Source of the DNA: Acidobacteriota bacterium
GTDB taxonomy: Bacteria; Acidobacteriota; Thermoanaerobaculia; Multivoradales; JAHEKO01
Assembly (NCBI GenBank): GCA_027296385.1
Contig: JAPUJD010000008.1
Span: forward strand, 1 to 22,123
Reading direction: 5' to 3'
Length of the DNA stretch: 22,123 nucleotides
How positions within the stretch are numbered: position 1 is the stretch's first letter; each line of letters opens with the position of its first letter. Below are positions 8,091 through 15,260 of this stretch, one piece after another. The translations under genes were made by a program, and so were the position numbers. Under the pieces are notes generated by a model. That model had not been told where the DNA came from. It searched no databases and worked only from the letters and a program-made list of their open reading frames with translations.

Positions 8091-8356
8091 TCGTGCACAC
8101 TGTCAAGCTCACGAATCGCCTCGGGCTTCACGCTCGGGCGGCGGCGAAACTCGTCCACCTTGCAGGCCAATTCAGCGCCGAGATCACCCTGGCCCTGGAC
8201 GGCGAGAGCGTCGACGCCAAGAGCATCCTCGGTATCCTCCTGCTGGCCGCCGTGCAAGGCTCGGATCTGACCCTGAGCTGCGACGGCGTCGACGAGGACT
8301 CTGCCGCTACCGCCCTGACGGATCTCATCGAATCGCGTTTCGGAGAGCCTGAGTGA
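8087..8356 (+). CDS. ptsH: Phosphocarrier protein HPr/NPr
   Basis: Small phosphocarrier passing phosphate from enzyme I to EIIA proteins. The 89 residues are one HPr domain. The histidine phosphorylated by EI is H15 in RLGLHARAAAKL; the usual proline after the arginine is alanine (A18). The regulatory serine is S46 in VDAKSILGIL, the site HPr kinase uses, so both phosphorylation sites are intact. The ATG overlaps the preceding EIIA stop by 4 bp, and the stop overlaps the enzyme I start by 4 bp (GTGA), implying translational coupling of all three. With hprK 2 kb upstream and no permease nearby, it is best read as the hub of a regulatory PTS. Whether to call it HPr or NPr cannot be settled from sequence alone. 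Confidence 0.95.
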   Translation: MIVHTVKLTNRLGLHARAAAKLVHLAGQFSAEITLALDGESVDAKSILGILLLAAVQGSDLTLSCDGVDEDSAATALTDLIESRFGEPE

Positions 8357-10110
8357 GCTCTGAACGCATCGTTCAGGGCCGCTCGATCGTAGCGGGTTTC
8401 GCCATCGGTCGGTTGGTGGCGCTCGCAGGACGGACCCACGACAGCTTCCGCCTGGCCATTACGGAGAACAAGGTCGGGACCGAAATCGTCCGCCTGCGGA
8501 TGGCGGTCGACAAGGCCAGCACCGAGCTCGAGCGAACCCGCACCCATCTGACCGACTCGGCCGGCGAAGAGCTTGGCGCGATCTTCGACGCCCAGCACCT
8601 GCTGCTGCGCGACCCCGAGCTGCAGGGCAGAATCGAGACCCACATTCGCGAGCATCTGGTCAACTCCGAATGGGCGGTCACAGAGACCATCGGGCATCAC
8701 TTGGAGCAGTTTGCGGCTCTCCAGTCGAGCCACTTTCGGGACCGCGCCGGCGACCTGCGAGATGTCGGGCTGGCGCTGCTGCGCGCCCTCACCGGCGACG
8801 CGCCGGAGGCGGTGAAGCGTCTCGAGTCCGCTGAACCTGTCGTCGTTCTGGCCCGCGACCTGACCCCCTCGGAGACCATCCGCCTCAGCCGAGTCGGCGT
8901 TATCGGTCTCGGCCTCGAGGTTGGCGGTCAGACCTCGCACACCGCGATTATCGCTCGTTCTCTCGGCATCCCCCTGGTGGCGGGTCTGGCGCGAGCAGCA
9001 GCCGCGGTGCCCGAGGCGAGCCATGCGATCGTGGACGGCGAGCGCGGCCTCGTCGTCCTCGATCCGGAACCGGAGACGCTAAAGCGGTACGGCCGCCAAG
9101 CGGCGGAGTCCGATCGGCGAGCCGCGACTCTAGTCGCAGCAGCCAACGTCGAAGCGGTCACGCAAGATGGCGTTCACATCCAGCTCCTGGCCAACATCGA
9201 TCTCCCCGACGAACTGCCCGACATCGCCAAGTACGGGGCCGAGGGCATCGGGCTCTACCGCAGCGAGTTCCTCTTCATCGAGCGCAGCCCTGATCTGCCG
9301 ACCGAGGACGAGCAAGTCCAGGTCCTGCGCGACATGCTCGAGGCCGCGGCACCGGGCCCGACGGTAGTTCGCACTTTCGACCTCGGCGGGCGCAAGCTGG
9401 CCCGGGAGGTGATCGAGACTCACGAGGACAATCCGGTCCTCGGACTGCGGGGCATCCGTCTCACCCTCCATCGGCGCGACATCTTCAAGTCCCAGGTGCG
9501 CGCGATTCTGCGCGCCGGAGCTCACGGCCAACTGCGGGTTCTCTTGCCCATGGTGACCGGGGTGGAGGAGATCGACGAGTTTCGCCAACTGGTGGGGGAG
9601 TGCGCGGCCGAGCTCGAGGGCGAGGGGCAGGAGTTCAGCACAGAGTTCCGGCTGGGCGCGATGGTGGAGGTCCCGTCGGCAGCCCTGATCGCCGACCACT
9701 TGGCGCGTAGGGTTGATTTTCTCGCCCTAGGCACCAACGACCTGGTGCAGTACGCCCTGGCGGTCGATCGCGGCAACGAGCACGTAGCCTACCTCTACGA
9801 GCCGCTGCATCCGGCCATCTTGCGCATGGTACGCTTCGTCGTCGACAGTGCCCGCAAGGGCGACGTCGGAGTGATGATCTGCGGTGAGGTGGCCGCCGAC
9901 CCTCGGGCGACGGCTCTCATGCTGGGCTTGGGGCTACGACGTTTGTCAGTGACGCCAAGGGCCATTCCGGTCATCAAGCGGCAGGTCCGCTCCCTCGTGC
10001 TGGACGGTCTGCCCGCAATCGCGGAACAGTGCTTGGAAGCCGAATCGGCCCGCGAGGTGGAAGCCATCATGCACAACGCCGGTATCGTAGAGAGCCCCGA
10101 AGCCCAATAG
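8353..10110 (+). CDS. ptsI: PTS enzyme I (phosphoenolpyruvate-protein phosphotransferase)
   Basis: Transfers phosphate from PEP to HPr in the cytoplasm, the first step of the PTS. The 585 residues match the usual 570-590. The N-terminal HPr-binding and phosphohistidine domains contain H196 in GGQTSHTAIIARSLGIPLV; the C-terminal PEP-binding barrel contains ANIDLPDELP, GIGLYRSEFLF, VVRTFDLGG, GTNDLVQYALAVDR and the active-site cysteine segment MICGEVAADPRA. There is no N-terminal GAF domain, so it is the standard PtsI architecture rather than the PtsP (EI-Ntr) form. The GTG at 8353 overlaps the ptsH stop by 4 bp. Despite its place in a sigma-54/EIIA-Ntr cluster it is built like the sugar-PTS enzyme I. 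The cupin gene follows after 18 bp. Confidence 0.97.
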   Translation: MSSERIVQGRSIVAGFAIGRLVALAGRTHDSFRLAITENKVGTEIVRLRMAVDKASTELERTRTHLTDSAGEELGAIFDAQHLLLRDPELQGRIETHIREHLVNSEWAVTETIGHHLEQFAALQSSHFRDRAGDLRDVGLALLRALTGDAPEAVKRLESAEPVVVLARDLTPSETIRLSRVGVIGLGLEVGGQTSHTAIIARSLGIPLVAGLARAAAAVPEASHAIVDGERGLVVLDPEPETLKRYGRQAAESDRRAATLVAAANVEAVTQDGVHIQLLANIDLPDELPDIAKYGAEGIGLYRSEFLFIERSPDLPTEDEQVQVLRDMLEAAAPGPTVVRTFDLGGRKLAREVIETHEDNPVLGLRGIRLTLHRRDIFKSQVRAILRAGAHGQLRVLLPMVTGVEEIDEFRQLVGECAAELEGEGQEFSTEFRLGAMVEVPSAALIADHLARRVDFLALGTNDLVQYALAVDRGNEHVAYLYEPLHPAILRMVRFVVDSARKGDVGVMICGEVAADPRATALMLGLGLRRLSVTPRAIPVIKRQVRSLVLDGLPAIAEQCLEAESAREVEAIMHNAGIVESPEAQ

Positions 10111-10128
10111 CGCAGGACGACTGGAACC

Positions 10129-10482
10129 ATGCTCAAGCCAGTGGATCGAATAGAGAAGCCTTGGGGCTATGAGCTCATCCTCGCCCATACCGAGCGCTAC
10201 GTCGGCAAGATCCTCCATGTCGATGCCGGACACGCGCTCTCGCTGCAGTACCACGAGGAGAAGGACGAGACGCTCTATCTTTTTCGCGGCGAGTTCGAGC
10301 TCATCGTCGAAGAGGAGGGCGAAATGGTCCAGCGCACGGTCACCGAGGGCGAGTCATACCATATCCCGCCCCTCACCAAGCACCGGATGATCGCCGGATC
10401 CGAGGGTTGCGACATCTTCGAGGTCTCGACGCCGGAGCTCGACGACGTGGTTCGGCTCGAGGACCGTTATGGGCGCGTCTGA
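10129..10482 (+). CDS. Stand-alone cupin, mannose-6-phosphate isomerase type II-like
   Basis: A 117-residue single cupin barrel. It begins VDRIEKPWGYELIL, has the first cupin motif GHALSLQYHEEKDETLYLFRGE and a second motif EGESYHIPPLTKHRMIAG, and ends ELDDVVRLEDRYGR. The probable metal ligands are Q40, H42, E47 and H85. The PWGYE start and VRLEDRYGR end are those of the C-terminal isomerase domain of bifunctional mannose-1-phosphate guanylyltransferase/mannose-6-phosphate isomerases, here without the guanylyltransferase part. A sugar-phosphate isomerase or sugar-binding role is plausible but unproven, since many stand-alone cupins with these motifs are uncharacterised. It lies between ptsI and the lipoprotein gene, overlapping the latter by 14 bp. 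Confidence 0.82.
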   Translation: MLKPVDRIEKPWGYELILAHTERYVGKILHVDAGHALSLQYHEEKDETLYLFRGEFELIVEEEGEMVQRTVTEGESYHIPPLTKHRMIAGSEGCDIFEVSTPELDDVVRLEDRYGRV

Positions 10483-11346
10483 CCGCAAGAGAAACACACT
10501 CCTGGCTCTGCTGGCGCTTCCCCTGACGCTGGCGGGATGCTCTGGCGGCCCGGATGTCGATCTCGAGTTCCAGCCCACCCAAGCCAAGGCCGAGATCGAG
10601 CACACCAAGCAGGCGGCCGAGAGCGGGGAAGCGGCAGCCCTGCCCGGAGCTCCCGATCCGGTGGTCGAAGAGGCACCCCCGGCAGCGCCCGAGGTTGCCA
10701 AGCCGATCGATCCCACGGCGCCGATCCATTTCAAGACGCCCATCGTCGAAGAGCCGGCGCCCGTCAAGCCCACCCTCTTCGAGGCTGCCGAGGCCGAGCG
10801 CCAGCGAAGGCTGAAAGCCGGGTCGGCGGCCATCGTCATCACCGACGATAACCTCGCGAACTACGCAAAGGCCGGCAATCTGACCGAGATGATCACGCAC
10901 GGTGTGACTCCTGATGCGAGCACTTCAGGCGAGGCCGAAGCTCCGAGCGAAGTCGATCGAGAGACCTACTGGCGCATCCGAGTCCGCGACGCCCGCCTGG
11001 CCTGGCGGGCCGCCGCCGACCGCTTAGGCGAGCTCGAGCGACAGGTCGCCCAGTTGCGCTACGACTTCTACTCTCATGACGACCCCTTCTACCGCGATTC
11101 CCAGATCAAACCCGCTTGGGACCGGACGGCGGTCGAGGTCGAGCAGGCGCGACTGCGAGCCCGGGATCTCGAATCCCAGGTTCGGCGGGTTCTCGAAGAG
11201 GGATGGGCAGAAGGGGCACTGCCGGGCTGGTTGCGCGAGGGCATCGACTTCGAGCCCGAGAGCGCGAAGGAGCGCCAAGGCGGCCAAGCCGCCCCGCCCG
11301 AGGCGGCGGAGGTGATAGAGCCCCCGATCTATGAGGTACCACCGGT

Positions 11347-11350
<4 letters not shown>
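10469..11350 (+). CDS. Predicted lipoprotein with C-terminal coiled coil, function unknown
   Basis: A 293-residue protein whose family I do not recognise. Residues 1-23 are a lipoprotein signal peptide (basic MGASDRKR, then LLALLALPLTLAGC) with lipobox LAGC and lipidated C24; the next residues SGGPD place an aspartate at +5, not +2, consistent with outer-membrane sorting by the E. coli rule. Residues about 30-110 are low-complexity Pro/Ala/Glu-rich, probably extended. Residues about 160-250 are rich in Arg/Glu/Leu heptads (ARLAWRAAADRLGELERQ, VEVEQARLRARDLESQV) and look like a helical hairpin, ending ALPGWLREGIDFEP. The ATG at 10469 lies inside the cupin gene (14-bp overlap) and gives a complete signal peptide. 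The stop overlaps the miaB start (TTGA). A periplasmic or envelope structural role is inferred only from the signal and helices. Confidence 0.8.
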
Positions 11351-12712
<1,362 letters not shown>

Positions 12713-12732
<20 letters not shown>

Positions 12733-13219
12733 CGAGCCGGTCGAGATGCAGATCAAGGGTCTGATGCTCGACCCTTCGTCCAACACGCCCATCGTCATTC
12801 TGCGCGACGACTCTGAGCGTCTCTTCCTGCCAATCTGGATCGGCGTCTTCGAAGCGAACGCCATCGCGATGGAACTCGAGGAGACCGCGGCGCCTCGTCC
12901 GATGACCCACGATCTCTTCTACAACACGCTGAGCGCCGCCGACGTCACCCTGGAGCGCGTACTGATCCGGGACCTTCAGGACAAGACCTTCTTCGCCGCG
13001 CTTTGCCTGGTCAGTGGGGGAGAGGCATTCGAGATCGATGCGCGCCCGAGCGACGCCCTGGCGCTCGCGCTGCGCGCAAAGGCACCGATTTTCGTGCTGC
13101 AATCGGTCCTCCAAAAGGCCGAAGCCATCGACCTGGTGCAGAAGATTAACGACGACGACGAGCTCAAGCGCTGGCTCGCCGACGTCGACCCGGAAGAGCT
13201 CGGCAAGTACCCGATGTAG
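12713..13219 (+). CDS. DUF151 / bifunctional nuclease (BFN) domain protein
   Basis: A 168-residue protein of the DUF151 family, named after plant proteins reported to have DNase and RNase activity; the bacterial members are mostly uncharacterised. The core spans about residues 10-140: MQIKGLMLDPSSNTPIVIL, LFLPIWIGVFEANAIAMELE, RPMTHDLFYNTL, and FEIDARPSDALALALRAKAPIFV, where the last (ARPSDALALA) is the family signature. The C-terminus is acidic. The ATG at 12713 lies within the end of miaB (20-bp overlap). DUF151 genes are often found near miaB or PTS genes in delta-group and acidobacterial genomes (general recollection, not checked). It is the last gene of the first plus-strand run; dyads follow it in the 13220-13365 intergenic region. 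Confidence 0.92.
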
Positions 13220-13246
13220 CTGAGTCACCGCTTGGCTCCGGCTCAT

Positions 13247-13269
13247 AACTCCCTCAAATTGAGAAAGTT
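13247..13269. promoter_or_regulatory. Interrupted dyad, possible operator
   Basis: AACT-N2-CTCAA-A-TTGAG-N2-AGTT is an inverted repeat with 9 of 11 arm positions paired around one central base. It lies 28 bp after the DUF151 stop and about 55 bp upstream of the likely -35 of parA. The AT content is higher than the flanks. No regulator is known to me for this half-site, so an operator role is a guess. Confidence 0.35.
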
Positions 13270-13276
13270 ACAGCCA

Positions 13277-13294
13277 ATGTCGGCGCGCCGACAT
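13277..13294. repeat. Perfect 18-bp palindrome
   Basis: ATGTCGGCGCGCCGACAT is a perfect palindrome with no loop. Its right half overlaps a second dyad, CGGCGCGC (13281-13288) and GCGCGCCG (13296-13303) around a 7-nt loop; the two structures cannot form together. No T-tract follows, so it is not a canonical intrinsic terminator. It does not match the parS consensus. It lies about 30 bp upstream of the parA -35 element. Confidence 0.6.
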
Positions 13295-13322
13295 CGCGCG
13301 CCGAGCCCCGGCGTGCGATCCC

Positions 13323-13351
13323 TTGACCCTCGGCAGGCCATGTCCTACACT
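13323..13351 (+). promoter_or_regulatory. Sigma-70-type promoter of parA
   Basis: TTGACC (13323-13328) and TACACT (13346-13351) are separated by exactly 17 bp and match 5/6 and 4/6 of the consensus. The start point would fall near 13358, leaving a leader of about 8 nt before the parA ATG at 13366, too short for a Shine-Dalgarno site, and none is present. This is the best promoter in the window. Confidence 0.6.
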
Positions 13352-13365
13352 GCCGGGTAACCGGC
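13352..13365 (+). other. Small GTAA-loop hairpin abutting the parA start codon
   Basis: GCCGG (13352-13356), loop GTAA, CCGGC (13361-13365): a 5-bp GC stem closed by a GNRA-type loop that ends on the base before the ATG. If transcription starts near 13358, as the promoter spacing predicts, the 5' arm is not in the mRNA and the structure matters only to read-through transcripts from upstream. Confidence 0.4.
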
Positions 13366-14124
13366 ATGATCCTGGCTATCGCCAATCAGAAGGGTGGTGT
13401 GGGCAAGACCACGACCGCGATCAACGTCGCGGCGGCGATGGCCGCCAAGGGTCTCAAGACCCTGCTCATCGACCTCGACCCTCAGGCCAACAGCTCGATG
13501 ACCTTCCTCGAGCCGGAGACGATAGGGCGCAATGTCTACGACGCTCTGGCCGAAGACGAGATCAGCCTGGAAGAGGTCGTCTACAAGGTTACAGACGTGG
13601 ACAACCTCTGGGTTGCCCCCTCGTCGATCGCACTGGCCAAGATGGAGGCCAAGCTGGTCGGAGAGTTCGACAGCTACTACCGGCTACAGGACTCGGTCGA
13701 GCCGATCCGCAACGACTACGACTACATCATCATCGACACACCTCCGACCCTGGGCCTCATCACCGTCAATGCTCTGGTGGCGGCCACCCACATCCTGATC
13801 CCGATCCAGGCAAGCTATTTCGCCCTCGAGGGGACCGATGACTTGCTCGAGACGGTCGACAAAGTCAAGGCCAGGGCCAACCCCGAGCTGCAAATTCTCG
13901 GCGCCGTGCTGACCTTGTTCGACAGGCGTACCCTGCTGTCGCGGGACATCCGGGAGCAGGTGCGTGAGGTCTTCGGCGACAAGCTGTTCGAAACCGCGAT
14001 CTCGAAGAGCGTCAGGCTGGAGGAGAGTCCCGCCTACCGGGAGTCGATCTTCAGCTTCGCTCCCAAATCCAGCGGCGCCTTCGAGTACTACAAACTTTCT
14101 GAGGAGATCCTCGGCCGGGTGTGA
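13366..14124 (+). CDS. parA: ParA/Soj family ATPase
   Basis: Walker-type ATPase that moves ParB-DNA complexes over the nucleoid in chromosome or plasmid segregation. At 252 residues it has the length of chromosomal Soj/ParA, without the N-terminal DNA-binding extension of P1-type ParA. The deviant Walker A is KGGVGKTTTAIN starting at about residue 9, followed by LLIDLDPQANSS (A' motif) and YIIIDTPPTLGLITVNAL (Walker B). The ATG at 13366 gives the conserved N-terminus MILAIANQKGG; no Shine-Dalgarno precedes it and the leader seems very short. parB follows 55 bp downstream, so this is a parAB pair. No parS was seen and no origin genes (dnaA, mnmG, rsmG) flank it, so whether it is the main chromosomal system is open. 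Confidence 0.95.
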   Translation: MILAIANQKGGVGKTTTAINVAAAMAAKGLKTLLIDLDPQANSSMTFLEPETIGRNVYDALAEDEISLEEVVYKVTDVDNLWVAPSSIALAKMEAKLVGEFDSYYRLQDSVEPIRNDYDYIIIDTPPTLGLITVNALVAATHILIPIQASYFALEGTDDLLETVDKVKARANPELQILGAVLTLFDRRTLLSRDIREQVREVFGDKLFETAISKSVRLEESPAYRESIFSFAPKSSGAFEYYKLSEEILGRV

Positions 14125-14179
14125 GCCGCGAGCACGGCTGGTGAGAATCTCGAGCTAGCGTCCAGCGGGGAGGCAAAGA

Positions 14180-15097
14180 ATGTCCGATCGATCCAGCAGC
14201 CGGCGGGGTCTCCCGTCCCGAATCAAGATGCGGCACGACACGCACTTCATCGACGAGCTCACGACCCGGCATCAGGATCCCGTGGGCATGATGGTGCCGC
14301 TGGCCAGTCTCGCTCCCGATCCCAACCAACCCCGCACTGCGATGGGAGATCTCGACGACCTGGCGGGATCGATCCGCGAAAGGGGCATCCTCGAGCCGAT
14401 TCTCGTACGCCCCCTCCCGCGTCCGACAGCGGAAGGGGCGCAGTACCGGATCATCTCCGGTGAGCGCCGGTTTCTCGCCGCCCGGCAGGCAGACCTCGCC
14501 GACGTGCCGGTCATCGTCTTCGAAGTCGACGAGGACGAGGCGATCGAGATCGCGCTTATCGAGAACCTGCAGCGCAAGGATCTCACTCCATTCGAAGAGG
14601 CTGAGGGTTTCAGGGCGCTGGCTCAGCGCCATCACTACACCCATCAGGAGATCGCGAGCGCCGTGGGCAGGTCGCGAAGCCTCGTCAGCGAGACGCTGAA
14701 GCTGCTGGAAATGCCTCCCCGAGTCCGGCAGGCGGCGGAGTCGCTGGATATCGTCTCCAGGTCGCTCCTGCTAGAGATCGTGCGCGCCGCCGGAGGCGAC
14801 GAGGCGGCCATGCTCGCCATGCTCGAGCAGTCGGCCGAAGGGCAACTGAGTCGCGACGACGTGCGGGCGGAGAGCAAGGCGCGGCGGCCCCGGGCCAAGG
14901 CGCGACGTAAGCCGCACGTGTTCAAATTTCGCGCACCGGACAAGAGCTTCAACCTCGCCCTGAGCTTCCGACGCAGCGAAGTGGACCGCGGCGATCTCAT
15001 TGGCGCCCTGGAAACCATCCTCGCCGAGCTGCGAAGCGCTGAGTTGGCAGAGGAGGGTTTGCTCCCGGCGGCCAAAATGCGGCCAGAAGAGGAGTAG
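14180..15097 (+). CDS. parB: ParB/Spo0J family DNA-partitioning protein
   Basis: CTP-dependent DNA clamp that loads at parS and is positioned by ParA. The 305 residues contain the ParB/Srx core (about 37-135: DPNQPR, ISGERRFLAARQ with GERR 94-97, and IENLQRKDLTPFEEA with the ENLQR nucleotide motif at 128-132) and a helix-turn-helix at about 153-175 (THQEIASAVGRSRSLVSETLKLL). A basic hinge (KARRPRAKARRKP) leads into a C-terminal domain FKFRAPDKSFNLALSFRRSEVD that differs from the usual leucine-rich ParB dimerisation tail. The N-terminus carries an unusual segment, KMRHDTHFIDELT (16-28). GGGGAGG at 14167-14173 with 6-bp spacing supports the ATG at 14180. Confidence 0.92.
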   Translation: MSDRSSSRRGLPSRIKMRHDTHFIDELTTRHQDPVGMMVPLASLAPDPNQPRTAMGDLDDLAGSIRERGILEPILVRPLPRPTAEGAQYRIISGERRFLAARQADLADVPVIVFEVDEDEAIEIALIENLQRKDLTPFEEAEGFRALAQRHHYTHQEIASAVGRSRSLVSETLKLLEMPPRVRQAAESLDIVSRSLLLEIVRAAGGDEAAMLAMLEQSAEGQLSRDDVRAESKARRPRAKARRKPHVFKFRAPDKSFNLALSFRRSEVDRGDLIGALETILAELRSAELAEEGLLPAAKMRPEEE

Positions 15098-15146
15098 CTT
15101 GGCGGCGTAGGTCTCGGGTTCCATGGGCTTGGATTGGGACCGAAGT

Positions 15147-15155
15147 TGACATAAT
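15147..15155 (+). promoter_or_regulatory. Extended -10 promoter candidate upstream of lptFG
   Basis: TGA followed by CATAAT matches an extended -10 (TGNTATAAT) in 5 of 6 hexamer positions. The -35 partner is poor. The start point would be near 15162, leaving a leader of about 100 nt before the lptFG GTG. The downstream half overlaps the 15151-15164 dyad. Confidence 0.4.
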
Positions 15156-15164
15156 ATATCTTAT
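15151..15164. promoter_or_regulatory. AT-rich near-palindrome, possible operator
   Basis: ATAATATATCTTAT reads the same on both strands except for one mismatched pair (positions 5 and 10). It is the most AT-rich run in the window and sits across the candidate promoter, the position expected of a repressor site. No specific regulator is implied. Confidence 0.35.
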
Positions 15165-15247
15165 CGGACTCAAAGGTCGCCACCGAACTGCCGCCACCAC
15201 CTTCCGCCACGGCGCTCTCGGGCTCTCCTTTCGGACGAGTCTTCGGG

Positions 15248-15253
15248 TATCCT
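15248..15253 (+). promoter_or_regulatory. Possible leaderless -10 element of lptFG
   Basis: TATCCT ends 7 bp before the GTG start at 15261, the spacing expected if transcription begins at the start codon itself. No Shine-Dalgarno is present before this GTG. The -35 region is not recognisable, so support is limited. Confidence 0.3.
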
Positions 15254-15260
15254 CTCGCCC

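Larger units (their letters stand above)
15098..15260. other. Intergenic region parB-lptFG with AT-rich element
   Basis: These 163 bp carry no gene. They hold an extended -10-like element TGACATAAT (15147-15155), with a weak TTGGAT upstream at 15129-15134, and an AT-rich near-palindrome at 15151-15164. A second -10-like TATCCT lies at 15248-15253, 7 bp before the lptFG start. No intrinsic terminator for parB was seen. Confidence 0.5.

Noticed and set aside
13220..15260. parS site (TGTTTCACGTGAAACA) near parAB.
   Set aside because: No match was seen by eye; the CACGTG inside parB near 14915 lacks the flanking bases.
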